From assembly GCF_000769655.1 (NCBI RefSeq), contig NZ_CP008887.1, positions 1,612,001 to 1,676,000 on the forward strand: 64,000 nt of DNA, given 5' to 3'. Below are positions 24,958 through 33,602 of this stretch, piece after piece; position 1 is the stretch's first letter; each line of letters starts with the position of its first letter. Source of the DNA: Thermococcus eurythermalis (GTDB lineage: Archaea; Methanobacteriota_B; Thermococci; Thermococcales; Thermococcaceae). A model generated the notes under the pieces. That model was not told where the DNA came from. It searched no databases and was given only the letters and a program-made list of their open reading frames with translations. The position numbers were made by a program, and so were the translations under genes.

Positions 24958-25956
24958 ATGCTCTACGTGGAGATACTGGGAAACCTTCCAGAGATGGCAA
25001 GGGACGAAGTGAAGGCCATGCTTGAGCTGGCGGGGGGAGAGATAGTCGGGCAGGACTACCTCTTCCTGAAGGTTGAGGCCGGCAAAGATGCGTTCCCCTA
25101 CCTCGACCGTCTCGGCCTCGCCCACGAGTATGGGGAACTGATAGTCGAGGCCGAGTCCATTGAAGAGCTCCTCCAGAAGGCTGAAGAAGTGGATTGGCCG
25201 ATTAAGGGGGCGTTTAAGGTTGATACCGAGACGATGGCCAACTGCAGGCACGACGTCCTTGACCTTCCCCGGAAGCTCGGCGCGGTCATTCACTCGCAGG
25301 GCTTCAAAGTGAACCTCTCAAAGCCCGATACGCTTGTAAGGGTCTACTGCGGCGAGAGGGTCTACGCTGGAATAAGATACCGCTTCTTCGACCCCAAGGA
25401 CTTTGAGCGGAGAAAGGCCCACAACAGGCCGTTCTTCAGGCCGATTTCGCTCCACCCGCGCGTTTCGAGGGCGCTGGTAAACCTCACTAAGGCAACACGG
25501 GAAATCCTCGACCCCATGATGGGCGCCGGCGGGATACTGATTGAAGCGGGCCTGCTGGGGCTCAAGGTCTACGGCGTGGACATAAAGCCCGAGATGGTGG
25601 AAGGGGCCGAGACGAACCTCAGGCACTACGGCGTGAAGGACTACGAGTTAAAGCTCGGCGACGCCACGAGGCTTGAGGAGCTGTTCCCGGGCAAGAAGTT
25701 CGAGGCAGTTGCCACTGACCCACCCTACGGAACCGCCGCGACGCTCGCGGGAAAGAAAAGGGACGAACTGTATGGGGAAGTGCTGAGGTGCATCTACAAC
25801 GTCCTCGAAGACGGCGGCAGGCTGGCGATAGCCTTCCCGACGAGCTTCGACGGAAAGAGCGAGGCGGAGAAAGTCGGGTTCAGAATGCTGGGGCGCTACT
25901 ACCAGCGCGTACACAAGAGCCTTGAGAGGTACTTCTACGTGTTTGAAAAAGAATAA
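24958..25956 (+). CDS. tRNA (guanine10-N2)-dimethyltransferase (Trm-G10 type)
   Basis: 332 residues: an N-terminal THUMP domain (about 1-150) for tRNA binding, then a Rossmann methyltransferase domain. The latter has [17 protein letters not shown] as the SAM motif and [14 protein letters not shown] as the N2-guanine catalytic motif (DPPY). This matches archaeal Trm-G10, which makes m2G/m2,2G at position 10. I chose ATG 24958 ([11 protein letters not shown]) since it starts the conserved THUMP strand; an in-frame codon at 24883 lies before the TATA-like CTTTTAAC. Confidence 0.92.
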   Translation: MLYVEILGNLPEMARDEVKAMLELAGGEIVGQDYLFLKVEAGKDAFPYLDRLGLAHEYGELIVEAESIEELLQKAEEVDWPIKGAFKVDTETMANCRHDVLDLPRKLGAVIHSQGFKVNLSKPDTLVRVYCGERVYAGIRYRFFDPKDFERRKAHNRPFFRPISLHPRVSRALVNLTKATREILDPMMGAGGILIEAGLLGLKVYGVDIKPEMVEGAETNLRHYGVKDYELKLGDATRLEELFPGKKFEAVATDPPYGTAATLAGKKRDELYGEVLRCIYNVLEDGGRLAIAFPTSFDGKSEAEKVGFRMLGRYYQRVHKSLERYFYVFEKE

Positions 25957-25959
25957 AGC

Positions 25960-26601
25960 TCAGTCCTCAAGCCAAATCCCCAGCCTCTGCTTTCCTTTCC
26001 CGAGGCTGGAGCGCTTGAGCTTCTTGAGGTGGCCGATTTCCTTTATGTCCCTCACGTGGGTGCCGCCGCAGGGGATTACCTCAAAGTCCCTTATCTGTGT
26101 GAGCCTTGTCTCGCCTTCCCACCATATCTTTACCTCTCCGCCTTCGTCCACGAGCCTGTTGAAGGTCTCAATAATCTCCTGCTTCCACTTGTTCACGTTC
26201 TCGGGATAAACGATATCCAGCCTGCCCTTCTCTGCGCTCATTCCGCTTCCGTAGGGCTCCCACTTCTCGGGCAGGACGACGTTGAGGACGTGCTCAAGGA
26301 GGTGCATCGCGGTGTGGATTCTCATGAGCTTGTACCTGTAGTCCCAGTCTATCCTGAGCTCGACCTCGCCCCCCGGCTTGAACTTCTCGGGCTCGGCGAC
26401 GACGTGCCAGACGTTTCCGGCCTCGTCCTTGTAGACGTCCAGAACCTCTACGCCGTTTATCGTCCCCCTGTCGTGGGGCTGTCCGCCGCCGGTCGGATAG
26501 AAGATTGTCTGGTCGAGGAGAAGGGCGTTGTCCCTGATTTCCAGGACTCTTGCCCTCGCTTCTTTGAGGTATGCGTCCTCGTAGTAGAGCTTGCGTGTCA
26601 T
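25960..26601 (-). CDS. alaX: Alanyl-tRNA editing protein AlaX
   Basis: A 213-residue standalone editing domain that hydrolyses Ser (or Gly) mischarged on tRNA-Ala. Zinc ligands are HTAMHLLEH (HxxxH) and CGGTHVRDIKEIG (CxxxH). An N-terminal beta-barrel with the Gly-rich PTGGGQPHDRG motif makes it the medium form (AlaX-M). The start follows GGTGATTTGA. Convergent with the tRNA methyltransferase gene, four bases apart. Confidence 0.94.
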   Translation of the reverse strand: MTRKLYYEDAYLKEARARVLEIRDNALLLDQTIFYPTGGGQPHDRGTINGVEVLDVYKDEAGNVWHVVAEPEKFKPGGEVELRIDWDYRYKLMRIHTAMHLLEHVLNVVLPEKWEPYGSGMSAEKGRLDIVYPENVNKWKQEIIETFNRLVDEGGEVKIWWEGETRLTQIRDFEVIPCGGTHVRDIKEIGHLKKLKRSSLGKGKQRLGIWLED

Positions 26602-26717
26602 TCAAATCACCATAGAATGGGGCACAGGGAAGTTTAAATGGGTATCGAAACCCCGCTCCCATGCCCTTCCACCGGGTTTATAAACCCCTCCACCTTTCCC
26701 GCCTCAGGTGAGAGAAA

Positions 26718-28613
26718 ATGGGGAGGCCCGTCTTCCTGGGTAAGGCTTACATAAACTGGTGTGAGGAGTGCAACGTCCCGCTCATCGGCGATAGCTGTGC
26801 CGTTCATGGAAAGGAGAGAGTGTTCAGGCTGGACATCACGCCCCCAGGCGACCTCAGGTTCGCCTTTGAGAAGGACATCGAGTTCATACGCTCCGTCTTC
26901 AAGGAGCACTACGGCGTCGACATCGGTGAAGTCCTCGACGGAAAGGTTGTCCTGCTCAACAAGCTTCCCAGCGAGGACGACGCCTACGAAATCATAGTTG
27001 ACGGCTACGTCTTCGGCTACGTCAAGTTCAACCCCATTGAGCTCCGCTGGCGGGCTGGCCTGAAGGTCGAAGGAGCGATAGCTCTCTGGAAGCGCTTCGG
27101 GAAGGAGATGAAGAAGTGGATAATCGTGGACAAAGGCGCCGTCGAGCCGATAAAGAAGGGCGCTAACTTGATGGCAGTCGGGGTCCTTGAGGCGGAGCCG
27201 AGCATAAGGGTGAACGACGAGGTAATCCTCGTTTCCGAGGACGGCGAGGTCTTTGCGACAGGGATAGCGAAGAAGGACTATGAGGCCCTGATGAGAGGCG
27301 AGCGCGGGACGGGTGTAAAACCGAAGAGGCAGAAAAAGGTCAACTACCGCGAGGGCAGGAAGGCCACGATGGAGGACGTGCTGAGGGCCAACAGCATAGC
27401 GCTTGAGGACAAGGTCGTTAAGAGCAGGGAGTTCATGAGACGGGTCGCGAACAGGTACTCGGAGCTTCCCGTTGCGGTCGCGTTCTCCGGCGGAAAGGAC
27501 AGCTTGGCGGTTCTTGGCTTGGCTTTAGAGGAGTTTGGAGGGGACTTCACAGTCTTCTTCAACAATACGGGTATAGAGTTCCCGGAGACAGTTGAGTACG
27601 TGGAGAAGCTCAGGAAGGAACTTGAACCGAAAGGAATCCGATTCATAGTGGCCGACGCTGGAGACGCGTTCTGGAGGGCTCTCTACGTCTTCTCCCCGCC
27701 GGGCAGGGACTACCGCTGGTGCTGTAAGGTGACGAAGCTCGGCCCGATAACGCTCGCCATAAAGGAGAGCTATCCCAAAGGCGTCCTTATGTTCGTCGGC
27801 CAGAGGAAGTACGAAAGCATAAAGCGCTTCAAGCAGCCGCGCGTCTGGAGAAACGAGTGGGTGCCCAACGAGATCGGCGCGTCGCCGATATTCCACTGGC
27901 GCGCGGTAGAGGTCTGGCTCTACATCTTCAGCAGGAAACTGCCCTACAACCCGCTCTACGAGAGGGGCTTTGACAGGATAGGCTGCTTCCTCTGTCCGAG
28001 CGCGTCGCTGGCAGAGTTCGAGAGGCTCAAGCGCGAGAAGCCGGAGCTCTGGGAGAAATGGTTTAGGGCTTTGGAGCACTGGAGAAAGCGCTTTGGTTTC
28101 CCCGAGGAGTGGATTACCTACGGATTCTGGCGGTGGAAGAGGCTGAGTAAGGGTGAGAAGTCCATAGCCAGGAAGCTCGGCGTCGAGATTCCGGAGGAGC
28201 GCTCGTGGGAGCCGGTTAAGGTTAAAATTGAAGAGACCGAGGACGGCTACGAGCTGGAGTTCAACACCGTCCTCAACAAGAAGCGCCTCCTTGAGGTCGC
28301 CCCGATACTCGGCGAGGTGGGCGTTGAGGGGGACGTGATAAGGGCAGGCGAAGTCGAGTTCTTCACAGGGACGAGGAAAGCACGGGCACCGGACGAGAGA
28401 GAGGCAGTCAGCGCCTACCACCTCGTCAAGAGGGCCTACGAGTGCGTCGGCTGCGGCGTCTGCGTCGGGAAGTGCCCCGAAGAAGCGCTCAGCATAGACG
28501 AGAGGAGCAAGAAGATAGTCGTTGACTGGGACAGATGCGTCCACTGCAGGGAGTGCATGGAGGTCTGCCCGTTGCTGAAGATTAAGAACCCCGAGGAAGG
28601 GAGCCAGCTCTGA
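26718..28613 (+). CDS. PAPS reductase-family protein with PUA and ferredoxin domains
   Basis: 631 residues. An N-terminal Cys-rich stretch (WCEECNVPLIGDSC) is followed by a PUA-like RNA-binding domain (about 130-205). Next is a PP-loop domain with AVAFSGGKDSLAVLGLA near 257 and a WCCKV motif, typical of PAPS/APS reductases and related sulfur-transfer enzymes. The C terminus holds two 4Fe-4S motifs, CVGCGVCVGKCPEEAL and CVHCRECMEVCPL. The PUA plus PP-loop plus ferredoxin layout suggests tRNA thiolation or another sulfur transfer on RNA rather than sulfate assimilation; this is inference. The start follows GGTGAG. Confidence 0.85.
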   Translation: MGRPVFLGKAYINWCEECNVPLIGDSCAVHGKERVFRLDITPPGDLRFAFEKDIEFIRSVFKEHYGVDIGEVLDGKVVLLNKLPSEDDAYEIIVDGYVFGYVKFNPIELRWRAGLKVEGAIALWKRFGKEMKKWIIVDKGAVEPIKKGANLMAVGVLEAEPSIRVNDEVILVSEDGEVFATGIAKKDYEALMRGERGTGVKPKRQKKVNYREGRKATMEDVLRANSIALEDKVVKSREFMRRVANRYSELPVAVAFSGGKDSLAVLGLALEEFGGDFTVFFNNTGIEFPETVEYVEKLRKELEPKGIRFIVADAGDAFWRALYVFSPPGRDYRWCCKVTKLGPITLAIKESYPKGVLMFVGQRKYESIKRFKQPRVWRNEWVPNEIGASPIFHWRAVEVWLYIFSRKLPYNPLYERGFDRIGCFLCPSASLAEFERLKREKPELWEKWFRALEHWRKRFGFPEEWITYGFWRWKRLSKGEKSIARKLGVEIPEERSWEPVKVKIEETEDGYELEFNTVLNKKRLLEVAPILGEVGVEGDVIRAGEVEFFTGTRKARAPDEREAVSAYHLVKRAYECVGCGVCVGKCPEEALSIDERSKKIVVDWDRCVHCRECMEVCPLLKIKNPEEGSQL

Positions 28614-28626
28614 GGCTGGGAATTTG

Positions 28627-28675
28627 GTAAACTCTACTTTACAATTTTTGCATGATTTGGTAAAGTCAAGTTGAC
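28627..28675. promoter_or_regulatory. Two copies of a 16-bp operator-like motif before the AAA ATPase gene
   Basis: GTAAACTCTACTTTAC (28627-28642) and GTAAAGTCAAGTTGAC (28660-28675) fit one pattern, GTAAA-N6-TTKAC, each preceded by TTG and spaced 33 bp (about three helical turns) apart. They lie just upstream of the TATA-like CCTTAAATC of the ATPase gene. A third copy precedes the secreted-protein genes at 30103. They look like binding sites of a dimeric regulator. Confidence 0.5.
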
Positions 28676-28711
28676 CAAAATCCTTAAATCTTGGAAAGTT
28701 GAGTTTCACAC

Positions 28712-30012
28712 ATGGCGGGTACGATGGAAGTCCTTGAGGAAGTCATAGCCGAGTTTCACGAATTCGGGGTTCCAGAGGCCAAGGAGAGGGAACTAACCCT
28801 CCCCCTTAACGTTGACGTTGCGGTTTCTGTTTACGGTCTCCGCAGGACGGGAAAGACCCATCTCCTCTATCTGGCAATGAGGAAACTAATTGAGAACGGC
28901 CTCCCAATCGAGCGGATTTTTACGTAAACTTCGAAGACGAGAGGCTCGCTGGAATCTCCGCCAGAGACCTGTCCACGATAGTTCAGCTCTACTACAAGCA
29001 CAACCCCGATGCTGATGTTATGTACCTCTTCCTCGACGAGGTTCAGGTCGTTGAGGGCTGGGAGATGTTCGTAAGGCGTCTGCTCGAAGGGAAGAGGGCG
29101 AGGGTGTTCATAACGGGCTCGTCTTCAAAACTGCTCTCTCGTGAAATAGCGACCTCGCTTCGGGGAAGAACCCTGGGCTTTCGGCTGTTTCCACTCTCGT
29201 TCCGTGAGTTTTTGATATTCAAAGAATTCGAGCTGAGAAAGCCCTTAACCGAAAGGAAACGTGGAATTCTCCTGCGCCTTCTTGAGGAATACGTTGAGTA
29301 CGGCGGTTTCCCGGGAATCGTTGATTACTCGCCCCTGCTGAAGATTAGAACCCTCCAGGAGTATCTCAACCTGATAGTTTACAGGGACCTCGTTGAGCGC
29401 TATGGAGTGGAGAAGGTCTCGGCTTTGAAGGCCCTGATACGTGTTCTGGCCAGGAACTTCGCGAGAAAGGCCTCACTCAGAAAGCTCCACTCCCTCGTCT
29501 CTTCAACTGGCGTTAAGGTCAGCAGGCCGACGCTTGCGGAGTATCTAAGTTACCTTGAGGACGTCGGCTTCGTGCTCCCTGTCAAGAAATACCATCCAAG
29601 CGACGTTGAGTCGTTGAGAAGTCAACCGAAGCTCTACATAGCGGACGTTGGCCTTGCAACGGCCCTTGGAGTCGAAGACGCCGGTTACAGGATTGAGAAC
29701 ATCGTTGCCATCGAGCTCCTGAGGAGAAAGAGCTACTTCGAGCCGAGGCTTGAGGTTCATTATTGGGAAGATGAAAGAGGCGAGGTGGACTTCGTGGTTT
29801 CGCTTGGGGGGAAGGTCAGAGAGCTGATACGGGTAAGCTACGCCCTTGATGAACCACAAACTCGTGAAAGGGAGCTCAGGGCACTTTTCAGGGCATCGAA
29901 GGCCCTCAACTGTCAGAATCTGACTGTTGTAACGTGGGAAGAAGAAGGGGTTGAGGAAATCAACGGGAAGAAGGTTCGCTTTGTTCCCCTCTGGCGCTGG
30001 CTCCTTGGATAG
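28712..30012 (+). pseudogene. AAA ATPase of the archaeal DUF234/DUF4143 type, frameshifted
   Basis: The first 71 codons contain Walker A (GLRRTGKTHLLYLA) and end at a TAA at 28925. The next frame resumes at once as YVNFEDERLAG, with Walker B (YLFLDEVQVVEGWE), an arginine-rich sensor region (FITGSSSKLLSREIATSLRG), FPLSFREFLIF, a winged-helix part and a C-terminal DUF4143-like domain (YWEDERGEVDFVV). One missing T in the T-run at 28918-28922 explains the break; the repaired protein would be about 433 residues. Everything else is intact, so the event is recent, a sequencing error or recoding. The function of this ATPase family is unknown. Confidence 0.8.
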
Positions 30013-30102
30013 CAATTTTACTGTTTAGTATTGTATATTTACAACAATGTTTAAAATTTACACATTAATATCTACAAAACGAAAGATTTAAATACTTAAA
30101 TT

Positions 30103-30118
30103 GTAAAGTCTATTTGAC
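30103..30118. promoter_or_regulatory. Third copy of the 16-bp operator-like motif
   Basis: GTAAAGTCTATTTGAC followed by CA matches 13 of 16 bases of the copy at 28660. It lies just downstream of the TATA-like GATTTAAATAC and overlaps the likely transcription start of the secreted-protein genes, a repressor position. Confidence 0.5.
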
Positions 30119-30138
30119 CATCCTCTGGAGGGAGGTGA

Positions 30139-30912
30139 ATGCGGAGTTATATAGTGTGGCTTGTTGCCATTTTAATCCTCGGGGCAACTATTCAGGAAGC
30201 AAGTGCTACTGCTGTTTACAAAGATCCGTCTGATGTTCAGAATTACAATGTGCTCGTGAATGGAAAGCCCGTCCCGGTGACGGTGAAGAATGGCATTGTC
30301 ACGATTCCAGATACCCCTGGGATGGACAGGAAGAGCGTTTTTATGGCAGTCAACCGGTACTTCACAGAACTTCATAGACGTGGTTCTACAGAGAATGCTG
30401 TCCCTAAATCTTATTCTTCTAAAAGCATCACTAAGTTCTACGGGCCGGACTTTGATTATAGGGAAAGAAAAGTATTCAGCGTTTCCGATAAAGGCGATGT
30501 ATATATTTCTGCATATGCGTCTCTTAGCATTGAGAAGGATCAGTTCTCAGTAGTCAGCGTTGGTGGATTCTCTTCGGGTGCCTGCTGGATAGAGCCCTAT
30601 GACTACTGGTGGTCCCAAAGTTATCCCGCAAAGACTATTTCACTCGGCGTTGAGCTAAAGTTCGTTGGCATAAGTGTTAGTGTCTCGGTCCCGTTGGGAG
30701 CAGGTTTTACCGGGAACTCTGATAGGGCAACGTATTCGGGGGTGCTTCACGATACCGATAATATAGGAAAGGACTTCTCAGGCATAGAGGCCGCTTCAAC
30801 TTGGGGAATACTGAGGGTGGAGGATCATACCCTCAGCTCATTTTACTTTGGAGGAACAGTATCCTACGATCAAGGTGCCAACCTATACAAAGTTAGGGGG
30901 CAAGGAAATTGA
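30139..30912 (+). CDS. Hypothetical secreted protein
   Basis: 257 residues with a signal peptide (about 1-23, VWLVAILILGATIQEASA). The mature part looks beta-rich with many Ser, Tyr and Gly and no recognisable enzyme motif; DYWWSQSYPAKTISLGVEL is a distinctive aromatic stretch. The start follows a strong GGAGGTGA. The downstream gene's TTG start overlaps its stop, so the two are translated together. AT-rich relative to core genes. Function unknown. Confidence 0.75.
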   Translation: MRSYIVWLVAILILGATIQEASATAVYKDPSDVQNYNVLVNGKPVPVTVKNGIVTIPDTPGMDRKSVFMAVNRYFTELHRRGSTENAVPKSYSSKSITKFYGPDFDYRERKVFSVSDKGDVYISAYASLSIEKDQFSVVSVGGFSSGACWIEPYDYWWSQSYPAKTISLGVELKFVGISVSVSVPLGAGFTGNSDRATYSGVLHDTDNIGKDFSGIEAASTWGILRVEDHTLSSFYFGGTVSYDQGANLYKVRGQGN

Positions 30913-32726
30913 AAAAAAGCCTTTCTCTTCTCTTAATTTTTATTCTCCTTGGAGGGTTATCCATTGGTATTTACCACTACAAAAAGCCAACCCAGAGAGC
31001 AAATCCGCTAGAAACTTATTCAAGATTACACTGCACCGGCAGGACTCTGAACCTATCAGTGTTTCTGGGAAATGAATGGATGAATTACACGGCTAAGCGG
31101 TTGAACCTATCCAAATGTCCCGACGGAGGATTCACTGAGATTGTTGACACAATTACTCCAGATGTACATTCAACCTATTACTTTGTGGCTGCACTTAGGA
31201 CGATCAACGAAACACCTTCCAACAGGATTCAAACCATAGCTTGGCTTCATACTCAGGAAGATGGCATGTTCAGAAACTCATCAAAGGTGAGATACAGCTT
31301 CAAAAACGTATACCATGGGATTATGACTTTGGTGATGTTAAACTCGACTCCAAGAGACCCGGATAAAATCATCGATTTTGTTATGAATGTCACAAGGGAA
31401 AACGGTGCCTTTGTATACGATGGTCTCGATGTAACAGAACAGGCTATTGAGATACTCCACGTTCTCGGATACAACGTCAGCAATTTGAACGATACTGTAA
31501 GGTATGAGCTCGCAAAATTTAAGAATTTAACGCCACCCCGTGAGGGCGATAGGCTCGAAGCGTTAAAGTTTGTTTCAGAGTTTAATAGATATACAAGGGC
31601 AATGGATTTGCTCGGAGTCAACTATACAGCAACACGGGAGTATAAGGAGGACATTTCCTTCATAGAAAACATATCTAGGAACGTTAGCAGCATTCTGATG
31701 ACTCACCCTCCACTCTTTCTGGTTACGGAGTTGGCACAGGCCTTGAGGAAGAACGGCTTTATGAAATCCAGTAGCTCAGAAGCGATTTATGTGTACGTTA
31801 AATCACACGAGCTTCCCAATGGTGGGTTCAATCTGTTTGGACAGGACTACGGTGAGTTCCAGGGCACATATTATGCTGTAAAGGCACTTGCACTGGCAGG
31901 GAAAAAGCCTGACAATAAAACAATAAGGTTTATTCACAGTTGGGAGAGCCCCTTGGGAGGATTTGCCTTTACCTTCCAGAAGTTTGGTGGCCCAATATTG
32001 ACGCATATGGGTGTCTACGTTGCCAAGAAAATAGGAACAAGCATCAACAGAACTCAGATAAAGAACTACTTAGAAAAAGCCCTCCACGACAGGTGGCCAT
32101 ATTCCCAAGATGACCCAGAGCCACTGTATTCTATATACCTGACATATAAGGAACTTAACATGAGCATGAATCAAGATGACGAAGAATACCTGAAAAATGA
32201 GACTGTCCGGTTAATGGAATTGTATTCTCGCAGTCGAGTCAACTCGATCCTATCAGATACAGGCTGGATATCACTTATTAAGCTTGGAAACGCGCTTGGG
32301 GTAACCTTCAGTTCAAGGACTAAGGAGAATTTAATCAACGTTATACTCTCAAAGCGAAATCCTAATGGGACGTTTGGAGCATATACAAACAGCACCCCCC
32401 TGACTCTTTTCCAGACAGTGAATGCAGTTATACTGCTTCATGAACTTGGGTATGATTATAGAGACGACAAAACCATCCAGTACCTCAACAGCCTGATGCA
32501 CGATGGGGGCTGGGGCGGGCCGGACATCTATAACACATACAGGGTTGTGCAAGCGCTGGCATATATGAACTGTTGTCCTGAAAAGGTTGATGATATCGTA
32601 ACATTTGTTGGCTCTCTAAAATACAGATACGGGGGCTTCAGGTTTTATAGGGGTGACACCTCCCATGGGGGACTACAGGAGACATACTTTGCCCTTAGAA
32701 TTTTAGAGTTGTTGGATGCAATATGA
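30909..32726 (+). CDS. Secreted/anchored alpha-alpha toroid protein with prenyltransferase-like repeats
   Basis: 605 residues. It has an N-terminal hydrophobic anchor (5-23) and about fifteen N-glycosylation sequons (NxS/T), both pointing outside the cell. Repeats such as GGFNLFGQDYGEFQGTYYAV, GGFAFTFQKFGGPILTHMG, GGWGGPDIYNTYRVVQALA and GGFRFYRGDTSHGGLQETY each pair a Gly-rich turn with a helix. That is the alpha-6/alpha-6 pattern of squalene-cyclase and prenyltransferase beta folds. The DxDD or DCTAE catalytic motif is not seen, so binding rather than cyclisation is more likely. The start is TTG at 30909, overlapping the previous stop; the gene before it supplies translation coupling. Confidence 0.75.
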   Translation: MKKSLSLLLIFILLGGLSIGIYHYKKPTQRANPLETYSRLHCTGRTLNLSVFLGNEWMNYTAKRLNLSKCPDGGFTEIVDTITPDVHSTYYFVAALRTINETPSNRIQTIAWLHTQEDGMFRNSSKVRYSFKNVYHGIMTLVMLNSTPRDPDKIIDFVMNVTRENGAFVYDGLDVTEQAIEILHVLGYNVSNLNDTVRYELAKFKNLTPPREGDRLEALKFVSEFNRYTRAMDLLGVNYTATREYKEDISFIENISRNVSSILMTHPPLFLVTELAQALRKNGFMKSSSSEAIYVYVKSHELPNGGFNLFGQDYGEFQGTYYAVKALALAGKKPDNKTIRFIHSWESPLGGFAFTFQKFGGPILTHMGVYVAKKIGTSINRTQIKNYLEKALHDRWPYSQDDPEPLYSIYLTYKELNMSMNQDDEEYLKNETVRLMELYSRSRVNSILSDTGWISLIKLGNALGVTFSSRTKENLINVILSKRNPNGTFGAYTNSTPLTLFQTVNAVILLHELGYDYRDDKTIQYLNSLMHDGGWGGPDIYNTYRVVQALAYMNCCPEKVDDIVTFVGSLKYRYGGFRFYRGDTSHGGLQETYFALRILELLDAI

Positions 32727-32779
32727 TTTTTGGCACCACCTTTATAAACGCCTTCCCTTTTCCCCTTCTGGTGAGAGAC

Positions 32780-33394
32780 ATGGAGGAGTACTTCATCTGT
32801 CCCGAGTGCGGTAGCGATGACGTTGAGGTCATCAAGGAGCGCGGGAGAGAGCTTACCCTGCGCTGTAACGAGTGCGGTAACGTCTGGCACGTGACGCTCC
32901 CAAAGCTGGTCAAGGTTCCTCTCATCGTCAGCAAGCACGAGAGGAGCTTCAAGAGCGAGGCAGAGCTTCCAGAGGGCGAGGAAATTCGCGTAGGCGACAT
33001 AGTTGAGACCGAAGACGACGAGGTCAGGATTACCGGGATTGAGCTCGAAGAGGGCAAGAGGGTGAACAGGGCCAAGGTCGGCGAGATTAAGACCCTCTGG
33101 GGCGAGAGCTTAACCTACCCGAAGGTCATAAAGGTGTCAATCTACATGCCCAAAGGCATCACCCAGTCCTTCCGCGTTAAGGTGCCCCGCGAAGAAGAGT
33201 TCGCTGTCGGCGAGGTCGTCGAGGTCGGCGGTTACACCTTCAGGATTGAGAAGATTAAGACCGAGAGGAAGATGCTCCACCACGGGAAGGCCCAGGCCGA
33301 CAAGATAGTCGCCCTCATGGGACACCACATTCCGCGGGCGAGGGCCAGGAGGAGCCTTGAGATATACAGAGGTTATGATAAAGAGTCCCAGTGA
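32780..33394 (+). CDS. HVO_0476-like zinc finger protein
   Basis: 204 residues. The N-terminal zinc ribbon has CPECGS and CNECGN, followed by about 160 residues of beta-rich sequence with repeated strands (VGDIVETEDDEVRITGIEL; VGEVVEVGGYTFRIEKI). This matches an archaeal family named after HVO_0476. The role is unknown, probably nucleic-acid or translation related. ATG 32780 follows GGTGAGAG, with TATA CTTTATAAACG about 35 bases earlier; an in-frame start at 32723 would precede the promoter. Confidence 0.8.
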   Translation: MEEYFICPECGSDDVEVIKERGRELTLRCNECGNVWHVTLPKLVKVPLIVSKHERSFKSEAELPEGEEIRVGDIVETEDDEVRITGIELEEGKRVNRAKVGEIKTLWGESLTYPKVIKVSIYMPKGITQSFRVKVPREEEFAVGEVVEVGGYTFRIEKIKTERKMLHHGKAQADKIVALMGHHIPRARARRSLEIYRGYDKESQ

Positions 33395-33404
33395 AGGTCT
33401 GTTT

Positions 33405-33490
33405 GTGGCCCGTGATGAAAACCGGGGAGTCCTTCCCCCGTTCTTTCCCTGACCCTTTCTGGGATGATGAGCTTGGCCGCTACTGACAGT
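33405..33490 (+). ncRNA. C/D box sRNA candidate
   Basis: In the 208-base gap after the zinc-finger gene there are a C box GTGATGA (33412-33418), CTGA (33449-33452), a second ATGATGA (33464-33470), a 12-base spacer and CTGA (33483-33486). The C'-guide-D half has exactly the spacing of archaeal 2'-O-methylation guides. The first half is too long (30 bases) unless its D' box is degenerate. It has the right boxes but not a fully canonical layout. Confidence 0.35.
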
Positions 33491-33602
33491 TTTTATCGCT
33501 TTCTGTTTGTTCTCAGATCATAATGCAACATTTTTAACACCGTTGCGACACTACACGCAAAGGTTATAAAAGCAATCACTGAAAGTGTCACAGGGGGTCG
33601 CG

